Source: Chloroflexota bacterium (GTDB lineage: Bacteria > Chloroflexota > Anaerolineae > Promineifilales > Promineifilaceae). Taken from it: a stretch of 64,000 bases of DNA. The translations under genes and the position numbers were made by a program. The notes under the pieces were generated by a model. The model had not been told where the DNA came from and did not search any database. It saw only the letters and a program-made list of their open reading frames with translations. Shown one piece after another: positions 1-8,602 of this stretch (its first letter is position 1; each line of letters starts with the position of its first letter). The stretch covers positions 1 to 64,000 of the forward strand of contig RFGV01000013.1 in the NCBI GenBank assembly GCA_003696605.1, given 5' to 3'.

Positions 1-330
1 CCCATTGTCGTTGCCGTTGTCATCGCCGTTGTCATTGGCGTCCCCATTGTCGTTGCCGTTGTCATCGCCGTTGTCATTGGCATCGCCATTATCGTTGCCA
101 TTGTCATCGCCGTTGTCGTTGGCGTCCCCGTTATCGTTGCCATTGTCATCGCCGTTGTCATTGGCGTCCCCATTGTCGTTGCCGTTGTCATCGCCGTTGT
201 CATTGGCGTCCCCATTGTCGTTGCCGTTGTCATCGCCGTTGTCGTTGGCGTCACCATTGTCGTTGCCATTATGGTCACGGTTGTTGTCATTATGGTCACG
301 GTCGTTGTCATTATGGTCACGGCCACCGTC
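1..330. repeat. Coding tandem repeats, 42-bp and 21-bp units
   Basis: From 1 to about 270 the sequence repeats with a 42-base period; for example, the same start recurs at 4 and 46. Between about 268 and 330 a different 21-base unit containing ATTATGGTCACGG repeats. Both periods are multiples of three and keep the minus-strand frame open, so these are protein-coding repeats. Small differences between copies are mostly third-position changes such as GTC/ATC and GCC/GTC. Confidence 0.9.
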
Positions 331-732
331 GTCTCGATTTTCGTTACCTGCACGCAAGAAGGCACTATCGTCAGATTCAGGCTGGCTAACGGCCGTATCT
401 CCGGCATCATCTGATTGTTCTATTACACTGTCTGCCGGAGCAGCTGGTGCAGTATCACCAAAAACATCTGCCTCATTTTCAGCCGGAGTGGCTGTTTCTT
501 CTTTCAGCAATTGTTCCAGTGTTGCCCGTTCCTCAGGATCCAGCGTGAGAGTATGTTTAATTTCCAATGCTGGTTGACGTAGAGGATATAAAACATCTCC
601 GGGTTTACTGAAGGCGGCTGCGTTTGTAACGGCCGAGAGGAGCGCGAACAGGCTGATCACAGTAACTATGAGAGCAGGCAGAGCGATCAGCGGTAAGCGC
701 AGGCGAGTGGTTAAGGTTTTTAACTTTGACAT
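1..732 (-). CDS. Secreted DUF5667-type protein with Asn/Asp/Gly tandem repeats (partial, runs off the left edge)
   Basis: Translating leftward from the ATG at 732 gives an open frame to the window edge. A GAGGAGGAAT ribosome site sits just upstream of this ATG. Residues 1-45 are a basic N-terminus and a hydrophobic signal or anchor segment. Next comes a short region with G-D-V-L-Y-P-L-R and a later L-D-P-E-E-R-A, which resembles the start of DUF5667 proteins, then an acidic Ala/Pro/Glu linker. From about 330 down to 268 the DNA repeats every 21 bases (R-D-H-N-D-N-D/N), and from about 270 to 1 every 42 bases (14 residues of G, D, N, A). The tail is probably extracellular, very acidic and possibly cation-binding, which is inference. 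The C-terminus is missing. An ECF-like promoter lies at 789-817. Function is unknown. Confidence 0.8.
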   Translation of the reverse strand, partial: MSKLKTLTTRLRLPLIALPALIVTVISLFALLSAVTNAAAFSKPGDVLYPLRQPALEIKHTLTLDPEERATLEQLLKEETATPAENEADVFGDTAPAAPADSVIEQSDDAGDTAVSQPESDDSAFLRAGNENRDDGGRDHNDNDRDHNDNNRDHNGNDNGDANDNGDDNGNDNGDANDNGDDNGNDNGDANDNGDDNGNDNGDANDNGDDNGNDNGDANDNGDDNGNDNGDANDNGDDNGNDNG

Positions 733-788
733 GATTCCTCCTCTGGGTTCAATGTCTAAAACTTATAAGCTCTTGTTTGTTATTCATT

Positions 789-817
789 AAGTCGCCTGAA
801 CGTCAAAAAAGTAACGG
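789..817 (-). promoter_or_regulatory. ECF-type promoter copy 1
   Basis: On the minus strand this reads CCGTTAC, 16 bases beginning TTTTTT, then CGACTT. It lies between the TPR gene stop (848) and the DUF5667-type gene start (732), about 57 bases upstream of that start. The same two boxes with identical spacing recur at 8558-8586, 24787-24815 and 30880-30908. The boxes and the 16-base spacer fit the -35/-10 layout of ECF sigma promoters. Confidence 0.7.
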
Positions 818-847
818 GTGAGCGACAAATTCATTGAAACAGATCGT

Positions 848-1696
848 TTAGGGTGTGGTATTTAATTGTTTTTGGGCTTCTTGCGCCCATTCTGAGCCTG
901 GCGCCAGGGAGAGAATTTCCTCGAACTGGGTGCGTGCCAGAGCTGGTTGGTTCAGGTGAAGGTAGAGGATGCCGAGATCGTAACGAGCAGGGGCGCTTTG
1001 GGGGTTGAGGGAAACGGCCGTTTCCAGCGCAACCTTTCCTTCTTCCAGCCTGCCTGCTAACACATACGCCACTCCCAAAGAATGATACAAAGTTGCCGAA
1101 ACAGCTTCATGAGCGACAGCTTCTTCCAGGACGGCGATCGCCTTATCCACCTCACTACGACCTAAATACAATTCACCCAAACTGGCATAAGCCGCGGCAA
1201 AGTGTACATCCGCTTCAATTGCTTGTTGTAAATACTTTTCAGCTTGTGAGAATTGATTCGTGCTGAGATAAGCAACGCCCAGATTGTAAGCCGCTTCAGC
1301 CAGGTCTGGTTCCAGAGAAACGGCCGTTTGATAAGCAACAATCGCCTCTTCCACTTTTCCCTGTCTGAACAGAGCCAGTCCCAGGCTATTAAACGGAGTT
1401 GCTTCCTCAGGGAGCAGCACAATAGCCTTGCGGAACAGGATTTCGGCCAACGCATAATCACCTGTCTTCAGAGCATCCAGGCCATCCTGAACAATCTGAT
1501 TGATGTCTACTGTGGGCGTGGGAGAAGTGGCAGGAAAAACGGCCGTTTCTGTAGGCGTAACGACCAGCGGTGTACCCGCTACTATCGCCGACGGTTCAAT
1601 GTGAGTGAGTTGATAAAACGAAAGTGCTGTGAGAAATACCGGCAAAATAAACATCACACCAATTCCCACAGCCAGCCAGCGATTTGTGAACGACAT
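848..1696 (-). CDS. Membrane-anchored TPR protein
   Basis: The product has about 282 residues. An N-terminal transmembrane anchor (about residues 10-32) is followed by a Thr/Pro/Ala-rich stretch and then at least five TPR units from about residue 68 to the end. These carry typical A-x-x-x-L-G-x-x-Y and P-x-x-A-x-A-x-Y-x-L-G spacing. TPR arrays bind proteins, so an outward-facing scaffold role is likely. The ATG at 1696 follows the TGA of the upstream ABC exporter almost directly (a TTG at 1699 is also possible), so it is probably the last gene of the glycan operon and translationally coupled. Its specific partner cannot be told from sequence. Confidence 0.85.
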   Translation of the reverse strand: MSFTNRWLAVGIGVMFILPVFLTALSFYQLTHIEPSAIVAGTPLVVTPTETAVFPATSPTPTVDINQIVQDGLDALKTGDYALAEILFRKAIVLLPEEATPFNSLGLALFRQGKVEEAIVAYQTAVSLEPDLAEAAYNLGVAYLSTNQFSQAEKYLQQAIEADVHFAAAYASLGELYLGRSEVDKAIAVLEEAVAHEAVSATLYHSLGVAYVLAGRLEEGKVALETAVSLNPQSAPARYDLGILYLHLNQPALARTQFEEILSLAPGSEWAQEAQKQLNTTP

Positions 1697-1699
1697 CAA

Positions 1700-3580
1700 T
1701 CAATCCCCACTGTCCACCAATACCGGTCGAGAAGAAACGGCCGTGTCACCATTCCCACCCGTTTGCAACTGCACCAAATGCGCATAATGTCCATCCTGGC
1801 GCAACAAACTCTCATGATTCCCCATTTCTACGATACGCCCCTTATCCAACACCACAATCAAATCCGCTTTTCTGATAGTCGAAAGCCGATGCGCAATAAT
1901 AAACGTCGTGCGCCCTTGCATCAGTCGTTCCAGTGCCCCCATTACCAACTCCTCTGATTCCGCATCCAGAGCTGCGGTAGGCTCATCCAAAATCAGAATA
2001 GGCGAGTCGCGCAAAAGCGCACGGGCAATAGCCACACGTTGTCGCTGCCCACCGGAAAGCGTTCCCCCACGCTCACCAACCACTGTGTCATACCCATTGG
2101 GCAATCGGCGAATAAACTCATGGGCATTAGCCGCCCGTGCAGCAGCAACAATTTCTGCCTCAGGTGCATTTGGCTTGCCAAAGGCAATATTTTCTCGGAT
2201 GGTAGTAACAAACAACACAGATTCCTGGGGCACAATGGCAAACTGGCGGCGCAAGTCAGATAATTTGACCTGACGTATATCCTGGCCGTCAATCAGAATA
2301 CGGCCGTTTGTCACATCATAAAATCGCATCAACAAGCTCGCCAAAGTTGTTTTACCGGCACCTGTTCCCCCAACCAGCGCCACCACCTGTCCTGGCTTCA
2401 CCTCCAACGAAACATCCCGCAACACGAGATGATCAGGGGCATTGGGATAAGCAAACGAAACATTCTCTAGCTGCACATGCCCCCGCACACGCCCCAAAGG
2501 TTTGGCATTTGGCAAATCCTGCAAAGCAATTTCCGCATCCAAAATCTTTGCCAGACGGTCAGCCCCTGCACCAGCTTTTTGCAATTCAGTCGCAATTTTG
2601 CTAAAACGACGCAATGGCCGATAAATATCTTTTAGATACGACATAAAAATCAACAACTCCCCTACGCTGAACTGCCCCACCAAAATTTGGGCCACACCAT
2701 ACCAGATAACAGCTGCTGTACTGGCTGCCTGAACAAAATCGATCACCGGACTAAAAGAGGCCTCCCAGCGAATACTCTTGAGACCAGAGCGTATCCGTTC
2801 CTGACCAAATGTCTCAAATTGTGCCTGTTGATAAGCCTCCCGCCCAAAAGCTTTCACTTCTCGGATTGCTCCCAATGTTTCCAATGTCAGGCTCATCATT
2901 TGGCCTTCCTGCTTGCGGGCAGTACGAGCAGTTTCACGGATGTTTTGCCGAAATGTAACGTAGAGGAATAAAAGCAGAGGTACATAAGCGAGCACAATAA
3001 TGGAAAATCGCCAATTGATGAACAGCATGACACCAGCGAATCCAACAAATTTGACTGCATTGACAACAAATTCGCCCATACTGCCGACCAGGGCTACCAT
3101 AACACGACCAGCATCATCGGTGACACGCTTGAGCACATCGCCAATACGGCTTTCGTCGAAGAACTGAAGTGGGAGTTGTTGGACACGACGAAAAACATCG
3201 GAACGAAGCAGAAAAGTGGTTTTTTCCTGGATAATGCCGTTCAAATATTCATAAGCAAAACCAGCCAGACCTTGCAGGACGGTGACACCCAGCAAGGCGA
3301 TGCCCAGAACGGCCGTTAATATTCGCTGATCCTGCCCAAACCGTTCCTGAATCCATGCCCCCGCTGTTCCTGTAAACGGTTTTCCCCCTACCACATTATC
3401 CACAATAAACTTGAGCGGCCACGGTGCCAGCGTATCCAGTGCCGCCACCAGCAAAATCAGCAAGAACGAAAGGGATAACAGCCCGCCATAGGGCTTTAGA
3501 TAACGCAAATAACGGGCATCAATACCTATCAGGGGAATTTGCCGGTGTTTATGAGGTTTTTTGTTTTCAGTGGCGCTCAT
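1700..3580 (-). CDS. ABC exporter, fused membrane and ATPase domains (MsbA/lipid-glycan type)
   Basis: The 626-residue half transporter has about six membrane helices (residues 30-310) followed by an ATPase domain. Walker A is G-G-T-G-A-G-K-T-T near residue 404, the signature L-S-G-G-Q near 508 and Walker B I-L-I-L-D-E-P near 530. The family homodimerises and exports lipids, glycolipids or drugs. Here the neighbours are glycosyltransferases, so a lipid-linked glycan is the likely cargo (inference). The start overlaps the stop of the GT4-kinase fusion gene by 4 bases. A second exporter of the same architecture lies at 9811-11730. Confidence 0.92.
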   Translation of the reverse strand: MSATENKKPHKHRQIPLIGIDARYLRYLKPYGGLLSLSFLLILLVAALDTLAPWPLKFIVDNVVGGKPFTGTAGAWIQERFGQDQRILTAVLGIALLGVTVLQGLAGFAYEYLNGIIQEKTTFLLRSDVFRRVQQLPLQFFDESRIGDVLKRVTDDAGRVMVALVGSMGEFVVNAVKFVGFAGVMLFINWRFSIIVLAYVPLLLFLYVTFRQNIRETARTARKQEGQMMSLTLETLGAIREVKAFGREAYQQAQFETFGQERIRSGLKSIRWEASFSPVIDFVQAASTAAVIWYGVAQILVGQFSVGELLIFMSYLKDIYRPLRRFSKIATELQKAGAGADRLAKILDAEIALQDLPNAKPLGRVRGHVQLENVSFAYPNAPDHLVLRDVSLEVKPGQVVALVGGTGAGKTTLASLLMRFYDVTNGRILIDGQDIRQVKLSDLRRQFAIVPQESVLFVTTIRENIAFGKPNAPEAEIVAAARAANAHEFIRRLPNGYDTVVGERGGTLSGGQRQRVAIARALLRDSPILILDEPTAALDAESEELVMGALERLMQGRTTFIIAHRLSTIRKADLIVVLDKGRIVEMGNHESLLRQDGHYAHLVQLQTGGNGDTAVSSRPVLVDSGD

Positions 3581-5868
3581 ACCATCACTCCAACTGCATA
3601 GCTTTGGGCTGCGATTGCGTTTTGGGTTAATCGGAACAGCGTATCAAAATGATGTGCCAGGCCAGGGCGTGGCAGCACGACATGGAGTAAACGAAAGAAA
3701 GTAGCTGCCCGGTAGAAGGCAAACCGTTGCCAAAAACCGTCATCTGGTGGTCGAAGACGGCCGTACACATCCAGAAATACCGATGCCTCATGAGTGAGCG
3801 CATCCGCATGACATAACCGATACAGCCCCAGAAAATGCAAATGAGCCACAAAATTGGCCACATCAATTGCAGGATCACCGGGCGCAGCCAGATCAAAGTC
3901 AATGAGGGTGACACGGCCATGGTGAAACAACAGTTGGCTGTAGTAAAAGTCCCGATGTACCAGAGAAGGCGACAGCAAGGGCGGCAGGTTTGCTGCCCAC
4001 CGTTGCAACGCATCATGAACCAGAAGAATTTCGGCCGCTTTCTCTGGTTTCATAGCACACAAATTCTGGGCAAATCGAGTCAGGTTAGCCTGTTCGTCGC
4101 TGAGCAGGTAGGGTTTGCGTAAAAATTGTTTGGGGCCATGAGTAAATTGAGCAGACAGATTTACAGAATGGAATCGGGCTAATGCCTGAGCTGCGCGAAT
4201 AATGTGCGTGTGCAGGCCAGTAGTCAGGACCATTTCGTTCAGGGTTTGGCCTGGTGTCCACGCCTGTACCATCATGCGCATTTCTGGTATGTAAGCCAGT
4301 GGTTGTGGCACATGAATTTGGTCTTCAGTCTCTGGGCCAAATCCATTTTCCCAAAGCCATTGTTGCAGGTGTAAAAGGCGTCGCCCTCTTTCATCACGAA
4401 ACAGCTTGCCGACAACACGGTGTCGGGTTGGTAGCAGGTGTTTTTTGGTGTGGCCACGTAACTCATAGAGAAGCACACAACGACGGTTTGGCTTGTATTT
4501 TAAAACCTGAATGTTGGTAATGGCATCAAGCTTTTCAGGGCCTTTTTTCCAAAAGGCAGGCAGGCGACGGGCGAGTAGGGGAAGTGCCAGATCGGCGCGA
4601 GTGGCACGGTAGAGGCGCTGGCGCAGTTTCTGGTCGAGGATAGGTAACTGGATGGTGTTGGGCATGGGGCGGGAAGGGGGGGTAGAAGAAACGGCCGTTG
4701 TCCACTCCAATATTCGTCGCACATTCCGATCCCATGTGTATTGATGTAACACAATCGAAGCCGCCTGCCAGGCAATCTGTCGGGCATGGGCAGGATTGTC
4801 CACCAACATACAAATTCGCTCAGCCAACACCCGATCATTACCCGGTGGGTACAAATAGCCCGTAATACCATTCTGAATAACACGTGATGGTTGTCCGACA
4901 TCGGCCGCTACCACTGGCACACCACATGCCATATACTCAAATAACTTAAGCGGCGAAAAATAAAAATTAACCATTGCCCGATGTGTGGAGACAGCCACAT
5001 CCATAGCCGCAATATACTCTGGAATTTCCTCATGGGGCACAGGTCCTGTCAACGTAGTCTGTTCACTTAATCCCAATTCCTTCAAGCGAGCCGGTAATTC
5101 CGGCGGCATCTGCCCGACCAGCAACAGATGAAAGCGTGAATCAACCGCCTTGAGTTGCACCATTGCTCTCAACAAAGTGTCCAGATCGTGCCATGGGCGC
5201 GGACGGCCTACAAAACCGACAATCAAATGTCCGTTAAGACCATAACGAGCATGAATGCGCCCGCCGCGTACAGCCGGATGGAACAAAATGGGATCAACAC
5301 CATTTGGTAACACATGCACTTTTTCGGCAGCCACGTTACGACTCGTAACATATGCGCGCAGTTGTTCAGAAACAACAGAGATGACCCTGGCTGTTTGGAA
5401 CTGAGCGGCTTCGATGCGGGCGGCAGTGGTGTAGTCGGTCAGGTAACGGTAACGGGATGCTTCTTCAATAAGGGGAGCGTTTACTTCCAGAATCAATGGC
5501 AGACCGGTTATCTGGCTAAGACGTGCGCCAGCGTCGCTCCAGAGGGAGTATCGCTCATAGATGAAATCGTAGTGATTGTTGGCTATTTCTTCTTGCAGGC
5601 TGTTGACTAGGTGGTCGGTATAAAGGAGAGATTGTCGTGCCCGTGCTTCTTCCTCTGATTTGAAGTGGCCAGGCAGGTCTGGCAGGGGAATGGTTTGTAT
5701 GCGGGCTTTGGGGGTTAGACCATTTTCTGGGCCAGGGCGTGGCGTAACAATGGTGACTGTGTGTCCAGCCCGGGCAAAGGCGTTTGTCAGAGCACGAACA
5801 TGAACGGCCGCTCCTTTGTGACCTCGAATGGGGATGCCTCGATCGGCGCAAATGTATAGGATGTTCAT
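3577..5868 (-). CDS. GT4 glycosyltransferase fused to an APH/choline-kinase-like domain
   Basis: The 763-residue protein has two enzymes in one chain. Residues 1 to about 390 are a GT-B family 4 transferase, with an N-terminal Rossmann start, a V-G-F-V-G-R-P donor-domain entry and F-E-Y-M-A-C-G-V-P-V-V. Residues about 420-763 are a kinase-like fold, with the family motif K-Y-K-P-N-R-R-C, the catalytic loop H-R-D-F-Y-Y-S-Q and the metal-binding I-D-F-D. The fusion suggests that sugar transfer and phosphorylation of the same glycan or lipid acceptor are linked; that is inference. The gene overlaps both neighbours by 4 bases. The family name aminoglycoside phosphotransferase should not be read as antibiotic resistance here. 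Confidence 0.88.
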   Translation of the reverse strand: MNILYICADRGIPIRGHKGAAVHVRALTNAFARAGHTVTIVTPRPGPENGLTPKARIQTIPLPDLPGHFKSEEEARARQSLLYTDHLVNSLQEEIANNHYDFIYERYSLWSDAGARLSQITGLPLILEVNAPLIEEASRYRYLTDYTTAARIEAAQFQTARVISVVSEQLRAYVTSRNVAAEKVHVLPNGVDPILFHPAVRGGRIHARYGLNGHLIVGFVGRPRPWHDLDTLLRAMVQLKAVDSRFHLLLVGQMPPELPARLKELGLSEQTTLTGPVPHEEIPEYIAAMDVAVSTHRAMVNFYFSPLKLFEYMACGVPVVAADVGQPSRVIQNGITGYLYPPGNDRVLAERICMLVDNPAHARQIAWQAASIVLHQYTWDRNVRRILEWTTAVSSTPPSRPMPNTIQLPILDQKLRQRLYRATRADLALPLLARRLPAFWKKGPEKLDAITNIQVLKYKPNRRCVLLYELRGHTKKHLLPTRHRVVGKLFRDERGRRLLHLQQWLWENGFGPETEDQIHVPQPLAYIPEMRMMVQAWTPGQTLNEMVLTTGLHTHIIRAAQALARFHSVNLSAQFTHGPKQFLRKPYLLSDEQANLTRFAQNLCAMKPEKAAEILLVHDALQRWAANLPPLLSPSLVHRDFYYSQLLFHHGRVTLIDFDLAAPGDPAIDVANFVAHLHFLGLYRLCHADALTHEASVFLDVYGRLRPPDDGFWQRFAFYRAATFFRLLHVVLPRPGLAHHFDTLFRLTQNAIAAQSYAVGVMV

Positions 5869-7184
5869 ATGGCTTGCATGACCTCCTCGATAGTTGGGGT
5901 GGGAAGAGTGGGCAAGGGCGGGATGGGGGATGAGGGGAGCATGGTGGCGGGAGAAACGGCCGTTTTCATATCCGCTTCTTCTGCCAACCAGGCGTGCAAC
6001 ATCGCAACATTTTGCCGCACATCAAAACAACGCATCACTTTCGCCCGGGCAGCAACCCCCATATGCGCCCGTTGCGCCGGGTGTTGAAGCAATAATGCCA
6101 GCCCATTGGCCAATGCTGCGGCATCGTTAGGCGGCACAATCAAACCATTCACATTCTGATCAATAATTTCCGGAATCCCAACCATATTGGTTGAAATCAC
6201 TGGCAATCCACACGCCATCGCTTCCAGCAACACCGTTGGCAAACCATCCTGATTACCATCCCTTGCCCGAACACACGGCAACGCAAAAATCGTCGCTTTT
6301 CGATAAGCCTGGCGCACCTTGTCTTGCGGACGCGGCCCCAGCAATTTCACCTGCTTCCCAAGCCCCAGAGCGTGGATTTGTGCCCGTAGTTCATTTTCCA
6401 AAGGCCCTTTACCGATAATGTGACACATAAAATTGATATCCCATTGTTTGAGATACCCACAAGCTGCGAGCAACACATCGAATCCTTTCTTTTCCACCAG
6501 GCGCCCTACACTCAGTATTAAATTAGGCTTGCGAGATGATTCATTGGTGGGAGGGCGAAAACGACGCACATCAATGCCATTGTAAAGGCGACGAATATCT
6601 CCTGATTCATCCCCCATTAAGTTTTGCAGGTAAGTGCGGTTAAAATCGCTCACAGTGACGACAAAGCGGGCGTGTCTAATTTTGCGTTGCAGTGAGCCGG
6701 GTTGTACGGTGCTGTGGAAGATGTCTTTGGCATGTGCGGTAAAGCTGTATGGTATGCCAATCAGATTGTTGACATAATAAGCCACTGTGGTGGCACTGGT
6801 GGCAAAATGGGCATGTATGGCATCAACGGGATGACGTAACAGGTGGGCGGCAATGATACCAGCCTGCAAGAAGCGTTTTTGGGCATAGACATGACCACGA
6901 GAGAGAGCAAATGCCCGTGTCTGGCGGTAGGTGTCGGGAAAAAGGTCGTGCAGGAAGCGGTGGGCAGAAAGGACGCGGTCTGGCTCCATTTGTGGATATT
7001 GGGGGATGTAGATGACGTTGGCTTTGACGCGGGCGAGGCTGGCATGAAAACGGCCGTCGTCTGGCTTGCGCAGGGAGTAAATTCGCACATCAACCCCCCG
7101 ACGCTCCAATTCCAAAATCTCATTTACAATGAACGTCTCAGAAAAACGGGGATACATTTTGAGAATATAGGCAATGCGTGTCAT
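5865..7184 (-). CDS. GT4 glycosyltransferase, WcaL-like
   Basis: The 439-residue protein begins M-T-R-I-A-Y-I-L-K-M-Y-P-R-F-S-E-T-F, the hallmark of colanic-acid WcaL-like family 4 transferases. The donor domain carries L-S-V-G-R-L-V-E-K-K-G-F-D near residue 220 and L-L-E-A-M-A-C-G-L-P-V-I-S near 340. It should move a sugar from a nucleotide-sugar donor onto a growing cell-surface glycan. It overlaps the MurG-like gene upstream and the GT4-kinase fusion downstream by ATGA. Three other GT4 domains are in the same locus. Donor and acceptor cannot be assigned. Confidence 0.9.
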   Translation of the reverse strand: MTRIAYILKMYPRFSETFIVNEILELERRGVDVRIYSLRKPDDGRFHASLARVKANVIYIPQYPQMEPDRVLSAHRFLHDLFPDTYRQTRAFALSRGHVYAQKRFLQAGIIAAHLLRHPVDAIHAHFATSATTVAYYVNNLIGIPYSFTAHAKDIFHSTVQPGSLQRKIRHARFVVTVSDFNRTYLQNLMGDESGDIRRLYNGIDVRRFRPPTNESSRKPNLILSVGRLVEKKGFDVLLAACGYLKQWDINFMCHIIGKGPLENELRAQIHALGLGKQVKLLGPRPQDKVRQAYRKATIFALPCVRARDGNQDGLPTVLLEAMACGLPVISTNMVGIPEIIDQNVNGLIVPPNDAAALANGLALLLQHPAQRAHMGVAARAKVMRCFDVRQNVAMLHAWLAEEADMKTAVSPATMLPSSPIPPLPTLPTPTIEEVMQAI

Positions 7185-8440
7185 ATCATCATCCCCTTTT
7201 TTTGCAGCAACATGGTCAAGGATGTATCCAGTTCCCGCGTTGGGCGACCATGTAGCACCAGCTCTGGATTAGTCAGTAGTTCAGCAATTGCATAACTTAC
7301 ATGCGCCAGGCCATTTATATCTAGCGTTTGTTCAGGGGGAGGAAGTAACAGATTTCTGGAAATCGTTTCCCAGAGAAGATGGGGCGTGAGGGCATCTGGC
7401 AAAATCATTTGCACCATTTTTCGCTTGGCGAGTTGTTCTGCCCGAATTTTTTGTTCAGCACGTGTATGCATGCGGGGGATGAGGATAGCCCGCTTCTTTA
7501 GAGAGAGGATTTCGCACACCGTGTTGTAGCCTGCCATGCTGATGACCAGATCAGCGGCATTCATGTAACTCAACAGGTCGGGTGTAAACTCCATTAGAGT
7601 AACGCCTTCAGGGGGGCATAGATTTTGTAGTTGATACCGTTTTTGGTGTGACATCAGGGGGCCAGTAACTAACAAGCTGTGAAAATTGGTGTTTTGGGAA
7701 TGGGTAGAGAGCATTTCTAGGTAATTTTTGAGGATTTCAAAGCCATCACCGCCTCCGCCAACAGTGACTAAGATAAGGGGTTTGTAGCCAATGCCTAACT
7801 CACGACGCACGGCTTCAGACGGCCGTATCTCCTGCTCGTAACGAATATATCCGCAAGGTACAAGTTTTACAGCCGCATTGACAGACATTTCGTACGCATA
7901 AACCGGGTCAAACACATTTCGTTGGCCATAGTACAAAATACGGTCATAGACTGAGTCCAGCAGCTGATATGTCCCCCGTGTATGCCATTCCAGTTGCGTT
8001 GCAGCCGGACTATCTTCAATATCACGCATGCCCAGCAGCAACAATGTGTCTGGCAGCCATGTTTTGATGTATCGTAACGAAGGCAAAAGTTCACCATACA
8101 CACCATCGGCGACTTTGTCCACCAGAACAATATCTGGTTTGAAATTCTGGACAGCTTGCAAAATAATTTGTTCTCGCCAGGAAATGGTTCGTTTGAGAGA
8201 AAGGGGAAGGGCACGAGCCTTGTATTGCCCATTGGAACGTTTGCTTAGGGCGGGCAGTTTTATAATGTCCAGTCGTGGTGGTAAGGAAAACGCACCGGCG
8301 ACCATAGACCCGGTTATCAGGAGCTGGTAGACATTGGGAATGTCTTGTGCCAGCCGACGTGCGATAGCCAGACTTCGTCGTAAGTGTCCAAGCCCATAGG
8401 TGTCATGGGAGTATAAAAGAATTCTTGGTTTTGGTTTCAT
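7181..8440 (-). CDS. MurG-like (GT28-type) glycosyltransferase
   Basis: The start at 8440 is preferred because GAGAGG lies about 9 bases upstream; the open frame extends further to 8485 without a ribosome site. The 419-residue protein opens with L-L-Y-S-H-D-T-Y-G-L-G-H-L-R-R, the acceptor-side nucleotide loop. A donor-side V-T-V-G-G-G-G-D-G and the motif S-M-A-G-Y-N-T-V-C-E follow. These are features of MurG-like undecaprenyl- or lipid-linked sugar transferases. It is closely related to 21899-23191 and to the N-terminal half of 11896-13887. It is the first gene of module A, behind an ECF-type promoter at 8558-8586. Confidence 0.88.
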   Translation of the reverse strand: MKPKPRILLYSHDTYGLGHLRRSLAIARRLAQDIPNVYQLLITGSMVAGAFSLPPRLDIIKLPALSKRSNGQYKARALPLSLKRTISWREQIILQAVQNFKPDIVLVDKVADGVYGELLPSLRYIKTWLPDTLLLLGMRDIEDSPAATQLEWHTRGTYQLLDSVYDRILYYGQRNVFDPVYAYEMSVNAAVKLVPCGYIRYEQEIRPSEAVRRELGIGYKPLILVTVGGGGDGFEILKNYLEMLSTHSQNTNFHSLLVTGPLMSHQKRYQLQNLCPPEGVTLMEFTPDLLSYMNAADLVISMAGYNTVCEILSLKKRAILIPRMHTRAEQKIRAEQLAKRKMVQMILPDALTPHLLWETISRNLLLPPPEQTLDINGLAHVSYAIAELLTNPELVLHGRPTRELDTSLTMLLQKKGMMI

Positions 8441-8463
8441 GAAAATTAGCCTCTCTAACAATA

Positions 8464-8492
8464 CAAATGGCGCAAAACCTTTCAAAAATACA
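8464..8492 (-). promoter_or_regulatory. Shared intergenic motif TGTATTTTT-N14-CATTTG, copy 1
   Basis: On the minus strand a TGTATTTTT box is followed after 14 bases by CATTTG, just upstream of the MurG-like gene and downstream of the ECF-type promoter. Similar pairs are at 11824-11852, 23268-23297 and 28458-28486. No known factor is recognised, and it may be an operator or a second promoter. Confidence 0.4.
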
Positions 8493-8557
8493 TGATGTGC
8501 TTTGCCGGACTGAGATGGAGTGGGTGTGACGAGGCAACAGGTAATTTGTTGTTTGTT

Positions 8558-8586
8558 AAGTCGTTAGAAAGGGGAAAAAGTAACGG
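8558..8586 (-). promoter_or_regulatory. ECF-type promoter copy 2
   Basis: The minus strand reads CCGTTAC, then 16 bases beginning TTTTT, then CGACTT. It starts 17 bases after the stop of the kinase-like gene (8603) and lies about 118 bases upstream of the MurG-like ATG at 8440. It would drive glycan module A (8440 down to 848). Confidence 0.7.
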
Positions 8587-8602
8587 GTAGGGGGTGAATT
8601 TT

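Noticed and set aside
1-330. Regular repeats resembling a CRISPR array
   Set aside because: The 42- and 21-base units are contiguous without unique spacers and stay in frame within a protein.
5-577. A long plus-strand frame rich in Leu, Ser and Pro
   Set aside because: It is the antisense shadow of the Asn/Asp/Gly repeat gene, has no ribosome site and is low complexity; the minus-strand frame has a signal segment, a ribosome site and a promoter.
1253-1957. A 234-residue plus-strand frame
   Set aside because: It lies opposite the TPR and ABC exporter genes, has no ribosome site, and reads as antisense of helical coding sequence.
5445-5465. GTAACGG boxes resembling the ECF promoter
   Set aside because: They are inside the GT4-kinase coding region and lack a CGACT box at the required 16-base distance.
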